Assembly (NCBI RefSeq): GCF_019279795.1
Contig: NC_056732.1
Coordinates: forward strand, 177,650,581 to 177,714,580
Reading direction: 5' to 3'
From: Protopterus annectens
Lineage: Eukaryota; Chordata; Ceratodontiformes; Protopteridae
Length of the DNA: 64,000 nt
Position 1 is the first letter of the stretch; every line of letters starts with the position of its first letter. Positions 1 to 11,289 of this stretch are shown piece after piece. The notes under the pieces were generated by a model. That model saw only the letters and a program-made list of their open reading frames with translations. It was not told the origin of the DNA and did not search any database. Made by a program: the position numbers and the translations under genes.

Positions 1-88
1 GGTGCGAAAATGGAACCTGTAGCCTTGAGAAACTATATTCAGAACCCATTTGTCCTGGGTGATCATGTGCCAATTTTGTGGAAAATTA
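1..88 (-). pseudogene. DIRS copy B, gag/RT boundary fragment
   Basis: On the minus strand this piece lines up with the gag/RT boundary of class-2 copy I (42280-42370): the words gtgaaaatggaa, ctgtagcct and gccaatttt occur in the same order and spacing. It would encode the first residues of the RT protein. It stops at 88 where the left end of copy A begins, and the same element resumes at 5902. The rest of copy B's RT, RNase H and recombinase would lie before the window start and cannot be seen. Confidence 0.7.
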
Positions 89-287
89 GAAGTTATGTAC
101 TCACCATAACGTTCCATCTGAGTAGGTGTATTCATTTGTCTGCAACCTGTGGGTTATGGATCCGATATCGGATCCGAACCGGCATGGTTTTCCAGCTATG
201 GATCCAAGCTCTCAGCTCCTCCCCTCACCCATAATGCCCTGCTCTACCCTCATGACCTCAGATCGAGTTTGCCAAAGCAACAACACC
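89..287. repeat. Left ITR of DIRS copy A
   Basis: Bases 123-287 are the inverted counterpart of 5745-5901. The outermost bases (agaagttatgtac...) are unique to this end, as in other DIRS elements with unequal ITR ends. The repeat holds a perfect 18-bp palindrome, GGATCCGATATCGGATCC, at 158-175, mirrored at 5842-5859. Confidence 0.85.
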
Positions 288-344
288 CTAAAAAGGGTAA
301 CATAGAATATGCAGGAAACTGAAAGGCCAGGGGATAGGAGGCGG

Positions 345-446
345 GATGGTTGCAGACAATGAATACACCTACTCAGATGGAATGTTATGGTGAGTACATA
401 ACTTCTAAATCTGAAGTAGGATATTCATTTGTCTGCAACCTGTGGG
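345..446. repeat. Internal complementary region (ICR) of DIRS copy A
   Basis: The first part (about 345-405) is the reverse complement of the outer left end (89-150). The second part (about 408-446) is the reverse complement of the outer right end (5866-5901). They meet at cttct-aa-atctg, which is the circle junction in inverted form. In DIRS elements the ICR is thought to template completion of the ends and formation of a circular intermediate. Its place next to the 3' ITR is typical. Confidence 0.85.
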
Positions 447-449
447 ACA

Positions 450-1610
450 GAGTCCCCAGCTACCTGAATCTTGGGCGCCATCATGGAAGGATATTCCGAG
501 CACCGCTGAGCCAAAGGATGCTCTACCCTAGATGCAAGATCCAACTTATAGTGGGAAATAAACGATGAGATGAAGCCCACGTGGCTGCTGCACAAATATC
601 ATCTAGAGGAATCCTAGCCTTGAAGGCTGCCGAGGTAGATACTGACCGGGTTGAATGGGCATGAACACCTCCGGTGGGCCTTCCTGAAGCTTGATAAGCC
701 AATAAAATGCACTGTGAAATCCAGCGCGACAGAGAAACTTTAGAGATTGGCTTGCCCAAATTGAATTTTGCAAAGGAAATAAACAGCTGGTCGGATTGCC
801 TATGACCAGCTGTCCTGTTCAGATAAAATCTAAGTTGCCTGTGAACATCTAGTGAGTGTAGCTTATATTCACCTTTGTTTTCATATTTAGGGAAGAAAAC
901 AGGGAGGTTAATGGATTGATTGATGTTTGCTTCAGAAGCGATTTTAGGAAGAAAGGACGGGTTGGTCCTGAGGGAGACACGGTCCGATGAAATACCAAGT
1001 AAGGAGGTTTAGCTGATAATGCTTGAAGTTCAGAAACTCTCTTGGCTGATGTAATGGCTACCAAAAGGCTGTCTTGTAGGACAAGAATTTGAGATCCACC
1101 GAGCAGCTGGCTCGAAAGGAGGGCGGTCAAGGCCTGTAGGACCAGAGAAAGGTCCCAAGGAGGAACTGCTTGTTTTATAGGGGCCTGAGAAGAAAAGTAC
1201 CTTTAAGAAAAATTTTACACAACTTGGCTGACATAAGAGGATTAGAGTCATGGCCAATGTGATAGTGAGAAATTGCCGACAGTTGTACTTTGACTGTGGA
1301 AATACTGACACAATCGCTAAAGAGAGTGGTTAGAAAGTCAAGCACTAAAGGGAGAGGAACCGTGAAGGGATTCAGGCCTTGCCGCCCCACAAAGAGAAAC
1401 GCTTCCACTTGCTTCGTAAACCTTTCTAGTGGATGGTTTATGAGCCGCCACCAAAATTGCCTTTACCGGTGATGAAATACCGAGTCCTTATCAAGAGTGG
1501 AACTGGAGCAGCCAAGGTCAGCTTCAGGTTGTCCAGATTCGGAGGAGGAATGCAGGATGGATGGGATATCAGATCCGATGGGATCTAGAATCCAAGGAGG
1601 ATTCACCGAG
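450..1610 (-). pseudogene. Tyrosine recombinase (YR) of DIRS copy A, frameshifted
   Basis: This is the remnant of the phage-integrase-type recombinase that would insert a circular DIRS DNA. In order on the minus strand: a core-binding part near 1175-1408 (STVKVQLSAISHYHI), the first catalytic arginine box near 1030-1130 (AKRVSELQALSAK), and the second box near 600-660 (AHSTRSVSTSAAF, the H-x-x-R pair). The tyrosine region near 545-565 is present but shifted by a one-base loss compared with copy G's SHTFISHYKLD. The gene is split over at least four frames and cannot give one protein. Confidence 0.8.
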
Positions 1611-3278
1611 TGAGACCTTAGGAAGGGGAACCAGATCTGTCGAGGCCAGAATGGAGCAATGAGAATCATTCTGCAACCCACCCGAGAGGCTTTCTGAAGA
1701 ACTTGGAGCATCAGAGGCAAGGGTGGATAGGCATACAGAAGACCGGGTGGCCAAGCATGCACCAGAGCTGCCTTGGGGTACCTCCGGAGGAGGTATTAGA
1801 GCAAAAACTGTCGACTTGGTGTTTGAGGGAGAAGCAAAAGATCGCATGAAGGGTTCCCCACCGCGTAATATGCTCCGCTACTTGACAATTGAGAGACCAC
1901 TGTAAGGGGTCAGAATGGTGCGACTGAGCTTGTCCGCTAGGATGTTGGACCGACCGAATGTGCGTTGCTATTAGAAAGCGATTGGTGGAGATTGCCCATT
2001 CCCAAACTCTCATGGCCTCGACAAAGAGGGTAAGACCTTGTTCCCCTTGCTTGTTGATGTACCAGACAACAGACATGTTGTCCGATTGAATCGCAATTGT
2101 TCCCAAGGGAAGAAAGTCCTGAAGTGCTAGCAACGCTAAGAGCACTGCTCTCATCTCTAGAACATTGATATGCAGTAAGGTCTCTGAATCGCTCCACGTG
2201 CCTTGGACGGTCCGCCCAAAGTGCCCCCACCCGAGGCGGAGGCGCCGTGGTCACCGTGGCGAGAGGGGAGAAGCACAAAATGGGCGGCCTTTGTGGAGAT
2301 CCGGGAGTGGAGCCACCACAAGAGGGACCGCTTGCAAGCCTTGCTGATCGCTATGGGATGATGCATGGGAGAGCAGGTATGACCACTGTACTAAGAGCGC
2401 CCACTGTAGAATGCGATATTGAGCCTGGCAAGAGGAAGAAGTGCTATAGCCGATGCCATGGACCCTAGAGCCCTCAGGACCAACTCCGCTGGAACAGAAC
2501 TTGAATGGAGAATGGCCCGCACCTGGAGCTGCAGATTTAGAACTCTGTCCGCAGTGAGGAAGGCTCAGAACTCCTTGTGTCTAGCCTGGCCCCTATAAAA
2601 TCTAAGAGCTGTGTGGGCCAGGTTGGATTTCTTTGTATTTATTGTGATGCCCAGAAAGGGAGCAAGATGGAGAAAGGAGTCTCGCCAATAGAAGTAGATG
2701 CCTTGTTGGGGCGGTAAGAAGCCAGTCGCCAGGTAGGGAAAGACCTGCACCCCTGAAGCCTCAGGTGGGCCGCTACCACTGCTAATACTTTGGTGAACAC
2801 CCTGGGGCTGTGGTGAGACCAAAGGGAAGGACCCGAACTGGTAGTGACTGGCTCCCAGCCGAAGCGGAGAAACCTCCTGGAGCCTGTCCATCAGGATGTG
2901 GTAGTACGCGCCCTTGAGGTCTATCGAGCACATCCAGTGATTTTCTCCCAGAAGGGGAGAATAGATTGCAGAGTGACCATTCGAATTTTTCTTTGGGGAC
3001 TGCCAGGTTCAAGAGAGAGAGGTCTAGGATTGGTCTTAGTTCCCCGCCTTTTGGCACTAAAAGAATCTGGAGTAGAACCCTGATCCGATCTGGTCTGGGG
3101 AACGGGCTGGATGGCTCTTTTCTTTAGCAGATGGCCAATTTCTGCCAAAGCGCCTCCCGCTGACCGGGTGGGACGCCTGGGAGGGACTTCAACTTTGGAA
3201 GGTGAAGGAAAGGAATGCGATATCCCTGGATATGATTTGGAGAACCCAGCGGTCCGATGTTATGGACTCCCATGCCGC
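1611..3278 (-). pseudogene. Reverse transcriptase/RNase H/MT-like region of DIRS copy A, broken
   Basis: RT blocks read from high to low coordinates: GHLLKKRAIQPVP (3100-3148), LRPILDLSLLN (about 3040), CSIDLKGAYYHILMD (about 2920), then FPYLATGFL where the catalytic YLDD box belongs (about 2735). Comparison with copy G (FPYLDDWLL) shows one base missing inside the box, so both aspartates are lost in frame. RNase H follows (IQSDNMSVVWYINKQG, about 2080). The methyltransferase-like block near 1640-1760 keeps LLYAYPPLPL and APFWPRQIWFP. At least five frame changes make it non-functional. Confidence 0.82.
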
Positions 3279-5503
3279 TAGGTGCCCGAACGCCCCGACT
3301 GCCTCCAGAGTAGAGCAGTCGGGCAACCCTCAGGGTTGCTGCGCGGCCGCTCAGAGAAAGGTTCCCTGACCAAGTTTCTGGGAGCCCCTCTGCCTCTAGG
3401 GCGGCGCCTCCCTGTCCTCCTCTGCCACGGAAGGACTGGTTGTCCGAGCAGGCTGGGACTGCTGTGACTTCCGAACCACATCTTCTTCTGACCCTTTGGT
3501 TCCTAGAATAGGGCCTCTGGGGTGCAGAGAAGCGGATTCCGACGGCAGACAGCGTCTTCCGTCCTTTCGCTCTGGGTCAACGCCTCGAACGGTCTTGCCA
3601 AACAGAGCAGAACCATCAAAGGCGCTCGCAAACGACGCTTTGAAGGGCTCAGAAAATCGAGGACGGAGCCAGGCCTGACGCCTAGTGACCAGTCCTGTCC
3701 CGCAGCTCTAGCGGCGCCTTCCGCTGCATGGGAGAGTAGCCGCATAGAAGTATTTGTAACTGACTTAAGAGTGGCCATACGGGTGGAGTGCAGAACTCTG
3801 TCCTCCTCGAAATGGACTCAGGGGATGCAGCGATTCCTTAATAAGATCTCGCTGCATCCTAATGACATGTGCCAAATAGTTCAGCGCCTTACCGAGAAGG
3901 TCGCCGAACTGAACATCCGCTTCCCCAAGCGGTCCATCATCCGAGACTCCTTGCTCGGTGGGTGGACTGAGGGACTCTCCTGAGCCAGTTCCTCTTTGTG
4001 GCCGCCGTCAACATGGCATCTACCGAGGCCCCTTACTCCAATGGGCCCGGTCGGATGGCGGACTAAGGATCCTATCCGGTCTTTTGGGAATTGGCTCCAC
4101 GGTGTCCGTTCCTTCCACGCCCTGGTGGTAATAAGGTCCACCAGGGGTCGGCAGGGGGACACCCAAGAGGTAGACGGGCCCGCTTCAAATGCCTCCAAGA
4201 ACACGGACTCGTCCGAGGAAGACTTGGGGCAGACCACCCCCTTATACGGAGTATTTCCATGATGTCTCCAAAGGAGACATCCTCGGGGTGACCGTGGGGA
4301 GCCTTCCCTTCCTCCAAGTCCGTGTCTTCTGTGAGAGACTCGGGAGTCAATGTGCCTCCTTTTGCGTATGCTTAGGGACCTCCTCTGGGGGCTGTCAGAG
4401 GAGTCCTCGCAGCAGCAATTTGCTCCATAGGAGCAACTTGGGGCACAGAAACGGGCTGTCCCAGGGGCCGGATGGTGGAAGCCTGGCCCAGTGCAGAGGG
4501 AGCGCGGGACGGAGCCGAACAAGTGCCGGGGTCCGGAGACCCTCAACAGAGCCCTCTCCACTACATCAAAAGCCGGGAGCCGACCTCACCAAAGGATCCG
4601 ACAATCGGCTCCCTCGGATCCGAGTGGACCGGAGCCGGCGCCGCGCCGGATCCGGCGGACAGTACGCCCGACACAGACGGCGCCGAAGGAGCACTGATCC
4701 CCCCAGATCCGAAGCTCGGATCCAGGCTCCGAGAGGTCGGATCCGACGCACTCGAGGGCAGGGTCGGATCCGGCACCAAGTACTATCGGTGCCGACCCAC
4801 CCCGGCTCGGCTGCTCGGCTCCAGCTGCTCAACCCGGATAGCGGGTCGGAGAAGGAGCAATAGGCTTAAAAGGGTGTTGAGCTCCCCGAGGGGAGGCAAG
4901 AGCACTCCCATCTGCATCTGGGCCTGGATGAACCTTCTCATCATCCGTCCAGATCAGCATCAGAAAGGCTATGTGTAGATCTGACGAGGCTACCGAGGTA
5001 GGCCTGGAGTGCCTCCTCGATAGCCTCGACGGAGATCGGGTCTCCTCCTCCTCAGGACCCGTGAAAAGCACACAGGGGACCGGAGCCGAGAAGGAGGAGA
5101 CCAAGACAACGGAGCCGGGGAGAAGCTCGCTTGGCTGGCGGGGCCAAACAGAGGTCTCGCCCGCCAGTGGTGCTTCTCCTCCGTCCTTTACTAGCATCCC
5201 TCTCCTCTCCAGAAACGGGAGGTTGAGTCCCAGGAGCAGGAGGGTGTTACAGGGGAACAACCGTAGCCACAGTTGTTCCAAGGAGCGGAGGCGAGCCGAG
5301 TCTGGCGGTAAAAGACCCGCCAAGACAAGCTTGGACCTCCGCTCCCTCAGTGCTCTGGGGTTGAACCCTGCACAAATGGAACAACCAGATGTGAGGTGTT
5401 CAACCCCGAGACACTTAACACACCGAGTGTGGCCATCAGCCGGTGAGAGCTTATGGCCACACTCGGAGCATTTGGAGAAAATAGATTTAGGCTGATCAGC
5501 CAT
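3278..5503 (-). pseudogene. Gag-like ORF1 of DIRS copy A, frameshifted
   Basis: The gene starts at an ATG at 5503. The first 60 codons carry a three-pair cysteine knuckle: CSECGH, CVKCLGVEH and CSICAGFNPRAL. A long proline/serine-rich linker follows, in which GGATCC-type words recur (4595-4790). Near 3881-4200 lies the conserved segment LVDLITTRAWKE, and near 3500-3780 the helical part ATLKSVTNTSMRLLSHAAEGAARA. The first open stretch is 224 codons (to 4829); after that at least four frame changes occur. It is presumed to be the nucleic-acid-binding structural protein. Class-1 copy G has the same protein. Confidence 0.78.
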
Positions 5504-5901
5504 AATCTATAAAGCTACTAAAAGTAACTTAAACAAACGGACACACAGGCCCAACACACACACTCTACGCAACAGTGAGGGGAGGGAAAAAAAATTACTT
5601 AATTTAACTCAAAATAAAACTATCAAAGAGGGAAACCTAAACTTTCACACAGAAATACACAAAAAACTTAAAATTTTCTGTTTTAACAGGTAATAAATCA
5701 CCACTTAGCTGAGAGCTATGAATGCAAATCCAGTCACCAGCGTGGCAAACGAGATCTGAGGTCATGAGGGTAGAGCAGGGCATTATGGGTGAGGGGAGGA
5801 GCTGAGAGCTTGGATCCATAGCTGGAAAACCATGCCGGTTCGGATCCGATATCGGATCCATAACCCACAGGTTGCAGACAAATGAATATCCTACTTCAGA
5901 T
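5504..5901 (-). repeat. 5' leader and right ITR of DIRS copy A
   Basis: Bases 5745-5901 are the inverted copy of 123-287, including the 18-bp GGATCC palindrome at 5842-5859. Bases 5504-5744 are an A/T-rich untranslated leader before the gag ATG, with no frame of note. The end at cttcagat (5901) is set by the ICR; copy B sequence resumes at 5902. Confidence 0.8.
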
Positions 5902-7760
5902 AGTGCTAGTTTTCCCCCTAAAGGGGCTGCCAGAAGATAAGTGCTGTGCTGGCAGGGGAAAGTCATTGAGACCGTTTCCTGTATGGCTGTGATTTATCTT
6001 CTCCGCTTTTTGAGGTAGAAGTACCCCACTGTTTAGGCCTGTATGAGCCCTGGGGCTGGGATCTGCCTCTGGGGTGTCTCTGTATCTGCCTCTTTGTGGC
6101 CTGTCTGACACTGGAAAGGACCAATTTTTTGCAGGCCAGTTCCTGCTACATATGGGAGGTTGTACCTGTTAGAAATCCTTGACTGTTTGCATAGATTTAG
6201 CTTTGTCCTCCATTTTCTTTAACACCTCCTGTGCTTTAACACCAAACAAGGTATCATGCTGTAATGGAGCATCTAATAATTTTGCTTTAACATGATCAGG
6301 CAGACTCTGTTCCTTTAACCAATCATGCCCCCTAATGACAGAACCCGTAACAGCGGCCTGCAAGAGGCCTCCAGAGAATCAAAACCACATTGCAAAGTAT
6401 GCTTTCCCACTTGTTCAGCTGCATGCAATAAATCCTGCATTTCCTTGTTTTCTGCACATTCCGAATTTGTCAACATTTTCTGTTTTAGTAATGACATAAG
6501 ATATTGTTGATATTTAAGCATATGAAACTGACAATTTAAGGCCCTTACAGCCAAGGTAGCAGAAGTGTAAAAATCTGTTTCCCCCATCTGTCCAGGGCCC
6601 TTGAATCCCTATCAGAGGGGATAGGGTTTTTTGCAGTGGACGCCTTGACCCCTTTGGGACCCTGAGATACAGTTTCTGGGTCAGCAGCAGGGTTTTTATA
6701 AAGAAATGTTTGTGAATCAGGAACCCTGTAATATCTGTCTGGCTTAACAGGAGCTGGTGGTAAAGAGTCAGGAGTGAGACTGGACTCTATAAATACATCA
6801 TCTACAATGTCTAAAACAGGAGGAATAGCAAGGGGCCTGTGCTGAGATAGTAAAAAAAAATCTCTGAGCCTTTTCTTAGATTCTGAGCAATCTTGGCTCT
6901 TCCAATGAAAATGCTCCCTCATAGCATGCAGGGTCTCCCCAAAAGAATAACCTTCAGGAGGAGAGGCTGAAGGGATAGATTCTTCAGCATCTGAATCCTC
7001 ATAAGGAGGAAGAGAGTATCCCTGTTCAGAAGAGGAATCAGAGGAAATGGAAACCTGATCTGAAGATTCATATTCTATCTCTTGCCTAGGTTACTTATCT
7101 GGAGGGGGATGGGAACCCCGATCAAAGTAATTAGGTCTTCGGCCATCTTAAGCATCTGTTTTTTTAGGCATGGAGGCCTGTCTAGGGGAATGTTGTACTT
7201 GTTTCTTTGTCTTTAGAGGTGCTTTAGTCTTTGCCTTTAAAGCTGAAGTCGTTTTTACATATAACTGTGTAGGCCTGAAAACACCCTCAGAAGCCGATGC
7301 CTGCTCAGCGGCTCCAGACCCATCTGACGGAATAGTTTCCGAGGGTCCAATACCTTGAGTTTCCAGAGGCCAAGTCTGCTCCACGTGGGAGTCAGAAGCG
7401 GCCTGTGGCTCTGAGGTAGCAGGTGTTAGGGGCTGCGATAGCACCTCACTGAGAACCGGCGACTGGCCAAGCCGAAGCCTCGTCGATTTTGGACCTCGGA
7501 TTCCCGTCCTTTTCTTTGTCTTTGCGCTTTTTATAAATTCCGGTAGTCGGCTGTTTCGATGGCATTATATAATTAAATCTTCTACCAAAATAATGAAATG
7601 CAAAATCGTACCGACGCTTAATTATGCGTTGGTTAAATCTAGCACAAAACCGACAACTAGCAACGTCGTGGTCAGGGCCTAGGCAAGGAATACAGTAAGA
7701 ATGAAAATCCTTATGAAGCATTTGCTTCCCACAAGAAATACAATTAACTTTTTCTGACAT
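5902..7760 (-). pseudogene. Gag-like ORF1 of DIRS copy B, frameshifted
   Basis: I choose the ATG at 7760 (MSEKVNCISCGK), the same position as in copies I and K, rather than the upstream ATG at 7790. The knuckle has CISCGK, CIPCLGPDHD and CRFCARFN. Frame changes occur near 7445, 6950, 6590 and 6360. Later conserved blocks are EHFHWKSQDCSESKKRLRDF (about 6870), RALNCQFHMLKYQQ (about 6530), TLQCGFDSLEASC (about 6380) and LPDHVKAKLLDAPL (about 6290). The last blocks resemble the C-terminal domain of LAP2-alpha, known to derive from a DIRS gag. Copy A cuts off the 3' end. Confidence 0.8.
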
Positions 7761-8080
7761 CGGTCTAGAGCAAGAAAACAGTTTCCCCAACAGGGTACTT
7801 AGCTTTAATGAAGACTTTGGATCTGAAATTCGAACTTGAAAATCTCAGGAATAGGCCGACCACCACTTGCGAACTGCTTTTGCTTCGGGCACCACGCTGC
7901 AAGAAAGACTGAAGAAAATGGCGTCGGCTGCATCTTTTATACCCCTGGCGCACTGACGTCAGGGAGGAAGCGACAGCAACCGATGCCGGACCAGGACTTT
8001 GGAATTCAGGCCGACTGCGGGCAGCCTGCCAGCAGGATAAACCAATTGTAATGACTGCAACAGTGAAACAGGATGAACAT
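7761..8080 (-). promoter_or_regulatory. 5' leader, TATA/CRE promoter and right ITR of DIRS copy B
   Basis: On the minus strand a perfect CRE palindrome TGACGTCA (7954-7961) lies just upstream of a TATA box (TATAAAA, 7935-7941). A presumed start region follows (GACGCCATTTTCTTCAGT). The same spacing recurs in the ITRs of copies D and K and in the 5' end of H. This is probably the element's own promoter. The function is inferred from motif arrangement and conservation; no transcription start is shown. Confidence 0.6.
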
Positions 8081-9790
8081 CATCTGGATGAGATTCCAGA
8101 AAGAGGAGCTTCCCTTATTAAATGGAGCCATAGAAGGGGAAACTAAACTTGGTGTGGTAACAGCAGCCACACAGGTAAAAAACGCACTCGCCAAAGTTAA
8201 GAATACAGCATCCATGGGACCAGACGACATGCCAGGCTGTGTACTACATTAACTGGCACCTCACCTAAGTGTCACGTTTAATCTTAGCCTCACCTCAGAC
8301 TTCATGCCCACTGAGTGGCACACAGCTACAAGTTATCCTACTCCACAAGGGGGGGATCCACCTTGGATCCCGGGAACTACTGCACCATCAGTCTGATGAG
8401 CCTGATCTGCAAGGCCATGGAATGTATTATCACGGAACTTGTAAACAAAGACATCGGCAACGTTAACACACTGGACCCCATGCAATTTGGGTTCGTGAAG
8501 GGCTGATCTTGTCTCCTGAACCCGACTTCTTCGAGTCAGTCTCCAGAGCAATGGGCAAAGGTAAGGGTCCACACAGCCCATATGGACCTCGCCAAGGCCT
8601 TCAACACCACCCCACTCTGGAATCATAGATAAACTTACTAAACTGGGCATTAATCCCTACGTCACTCGATGGGTTGCCAACTGGCTTACTGACAACACCC
8701 ACAATGTAAAAGTAGCCGATTCCAAATCTAGCTCCAGACAAGTAACAAGTGGAGTACCTCAGGGTTCAGTCCTGGGACTGCTCCTGTTTGGCATCTGCTT
8801 CTCTGAAGTACAGGCCAACACTAAGGGACTCTGGCTAACAAAGTTTGCAGATGACTGCAAGCTGGGAGCCATTACTGAATCCCCAAATGATGTGAATATT
8901 CTACAAAAAAGCCTTACAAAAACAGATGCTTGGGTGCCAGAGATATGGGCTCAAGCGCAATGCCAAGAAATGTACAGTTATCCCTTTTGGAAAAAAACAT
9001 GTACCTGCGAATTACCACATAGGTGGTAGTACACTAAACACAGAAAGTGTGATAAGAGACTTGGGGACACAGGTGGACAGTGGTCTCACCTTCGATAACC
9101 ACATCGCCACAACAGTCAGGAAATCCTTCTATGTGGCACACCTCATCACTATGGGCTTTTCATCCAGAAAAAAGGAGGCCATTGTCCCACTGTACTTATC
9201 CCTCATTAGACCCATTACACAATACAACGTCCCTTTGGTATGTACCTCTCAAGACATATGCAACAACTGGAAAGGATGCAGAAATACCTCACTAAAAGAA
9301 TCACAAGCCTAAAGCAGATGCCCTATGCTGACCGTCTAAAAAAAACTCCACCTATACTCTTGTCGCATATCAACTCAGAGGCGATCTCTGCTTAACTTAC
9401 AAGGCCATGTCAAACCCAGAGCTGTTGGACATGCTATACTTAAAGAAATCCCAATGCCTCAGACACACACGCTCCAGGGATCTAAACCTGGTCATCACAA
9501 TGAACAAAACATGCTAGAAGGATAGGTTCCTGACCAAGAGACTCCCCAGACTCTGAAATAGACTGTCCACACATGTCGAGCAGAGCGCCTCTGTGGCCCT
9601 CTTCAAAAGGAACCTTGATCACTGGATGGGAGACAGGAAATTCATCCCGGGGATCACATCAGTCGCTCTGCAAGACAGGGGTCCAGGGATAGAAATACTG
9701 TGGGAAGAAATAGCCAAGGAATTGTTATGGCTAGGCTTGTACAGGCTCTAGGGCCGATAGGCTAGTACCAACCTATTAACCAAAATGGGG
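8081..9790 (+). pseudogene. CR1/Rex-like LINE reverse transcriptase, 5'-truncated and decayed
   Basis: This is a plus-strand fragment of a non-LTR retrotransposon. RT landmarks in order: TASMGPDDMPGCVLH (about 8205), the Y-x-x-I-S-L motif in NYCTISLMSLICKAMECI (about 8380), QFGFVKG (about 8490), MDLAKAFNT (about 8583), GVPQGSVLG (about 8755) and the catalytic box KFADDCKLG (about 8840). Then comes the thumb, IRDLGTQVDSGLTFDNHI (about 9050). Frames change several times and an in-frame stop follows QFGFVKG. The endonuclease and earlier parts are missing, the usual 5' truncation. The family is judged by motif style only. It abuts the right end of copy B at 8080. Confidence 0.8.
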
Positions 9791-10511
9791 TTAAGACAGC
9801 TATGCTTTCTGAAGAAATTTTATTATGTGGATGAATAAGAGAAAAATACTGAAGGAGCCCCGGAGGCCTTTGACGGATTACAACATCCCAGGGGGGTCTG
9901 TCCCTTTGGAGGGATTACAGAAAAAAGAGCTGCACTTGGTATTGGTGGGGGGGTTGCAAACAGATCACATCAAGGCTTCTCACTGCAATAGAAAATCATC
10001 CTTGCTTTACATGTTAAAGGAAAATTCAGAAACTTCAGAAGACATCTGCTAAACCAGTCCACTAGTGAGCTGACATATTACTATGCAAAAGAACTAAACT
10101 TGCTTGCACATCCCTATTGCTCTCACTGCTTCCTGACAAAGCATAAGAACCGTCTCCCCTCATGTCTGATGGACTACACCACTGACATATTGCTGGAGTG
10201 CATGACAAAATGCAACCTGAAAGATGAGGTCCTGAATGGTCTGCAGCTCTAGGACCACACTCTTCTCCAGGATGTAACTATGTAAGAAGGCCACTTGCTG
10301 AGTCTACACCGACTGAGTCATCTCTCCCAGGCAAAGTACCCCCATCACCACCTTCCAATTAAGATGGATCAAAGGTGCCAATAAGTTATCAATGGGGAAA
10401 GGCAAAGAAATACATTCCATGCTCAGACTGGGTTACTGAAACCAACACGGAATTGGATGTGGGAAGCCTTAGACATTCAGATTGGTTGTTCAAAAGTGTC
10501 TCCCAACTGAG
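9791..10511. other. Unassigned stretch after the LINE
   Basis: About 720 bases without a recognisable gene, RNA or repeat boundary. The one open frame (75 codons, plus strand, 9825-10052) has no family features. The segment may be very old DIRS sequence continuing from the RT-like remnant to its right, but I cannot align it. Confidence 0.4.
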
Positions 10512-10791
10512 TCAACTGAACTCAAATGTCCACTGTAAACTCTGGTAAGGGTTCCATGAATATATATCACTGATTCCATGAGTCCTAATGCTCTTAAAAT
10601 GAGGGACGATTACAGATAAAGAAGACATAAAAGTTTGACAGAAGACATGCCTCTGAAGAATAGCAGTTATGGACAAAGCGGTTATACTGTTAAACTGTCT
10701 GAATAGTAAACCCTTACTGATTGCTAAATTTACGGTTACTATTGTTCTGACTAAAATGTTGCCTCTCTCTAGGATGTGCAAGAGACAGTAA
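10512..10791 (-). pseudogene. Possible very old DIRS RT connection-region remnant
   Basis: A 98-codon minus-strand frame, whose last codons run into the copy C ITR. Its order of residues resembles the stretch after the RT catalytic box in the DIRS copies: TVNLAISKG matches the position of YTVNEKKSK, and NPYQSLQWTFEFS matches ARLHMRKLQWYLKSVW. No catalytic box is present. It could be the left part of the element represented by E2, split by later insertions. The similarity is weak and judged by eye. Confidence 0.3.
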
Positions 10792-11120
10792 AGTACAGTT
10801 GTGTACACTTACCATAAATGTGATGTTCGAGTTTATTCACTGTTGCAGTCATCACACACGGGTTATCTTGCCTGCAGGTAAGCCCTCAGTCGGCCTGAAT
10901 ACCAGAGACTTGGTATTTCTGAGTTGGTTGCTGTCACTCCAGGACTGACGTCAGGTCGTCAGGGGTATAAAAACAGGCAGCCAACGCCATTACATCAGTT
11001 TTTCTTGCCCCAAATCTCAGGAGCCCCCCAAATAGGAAGCTAAGTTATGGTGGGGAAAACACCACCAGTAAAAAGCAAATACCAATACCAATAGCCTTGA
11101 AAGGGGTGAGTAATAGAGAA

Positions 11121-11125
<5 letters not shown>

Positions 11126-11156
<31 letters not shown>
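11126..11156. repeat. (GA)n microsatellite in DIRS copy C
   Basis: A run of about fifteen GA units between the left ITR and the ICR of copy C. Other class-2 copies have no such run here, so it expanded after insertion. Confidence 0.9.
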
Positions 11157-11158
<2 letters not shown>

Positions 11159-11183
11159 AGGGGGCTGGGGGGAGGGAAACCAG

Positions 11184-11280
11184 GACTGCAACAGTGAATA
11201 CACTCGAACATCTACATTTCTGGTAAGTGTACACAAATGCACTATGTTCTTCATGTTTCACTGTTGCAGTCATCACACTT
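11184..11280. repeat. ICR of DIRS copy C
   Basis: The first half reverse-complements the copy C left ITR (tgtacacttaccataaatgt...). The second half (atgttcttcatgtttcactgt...) reverse-complements a class-2 right ITR end like those at 18700-18731 and 58900-58928. The matching right ITR of this copy is not in the window. Confidence 0.75.
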
Positions 11281-11289
11281 GGGTTGATT

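Larger units (their letters stand above)
89..5901 (-). mobile_element. DIRS copy A (class 1), complete but decayed
   Basis: This is a full-length DIRS-type retrotransposon of about 5.8 kb. On the minus strand it carries right ITR, gag, RT, RNase H/MT-like block, tyrosine recombinase, ICR and left ITR. Both boundaries are fixed by the ICR at 345-446, which repeats the two outer ends in inverted form. The element lies inside copy B: removing it rejoins gccaatttt...aaaatt with agtgctagttttcccccta, matching uninterrupted sequence at 42350-42390. No long target duplication is seen, as expected for recombinase-mediated integration. Every gene carries frameshifts, so the copy is dead. It is related to copy G (25053-30941) and more decayed. 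Confidence 0.9.
5902..8080 (-). mobile_element. DIRS copy B (class 2), 5' portion
   Basis: This is the 5' part of a class-2 DIRS: gag, leader and right ITR, continuous with bases 1-88 once copy A is removed. The right end is placed at 8080 because the terminal words taatgactgcaacagtgaaac...gaacat are shared with the ends of copies D (18731) and K (58928). The LINE fragment begins immediately after. Its RT, RNase H and recombinase would lie left of the window. Confidence 0.82.

Noticed and set aside
4189-4978. Long plus-strand open frames opposite copy A gag
   Set aside because: GC-rich antisense shadow of the gag linker; the minus-strand frame carries the conserved knuckle and blocks.
11017-11254. 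Ser/Leu-rich open frames near the GA repeat
   Set aside because: Produced by the (GA)n run in copy C; no conservation with other copies.
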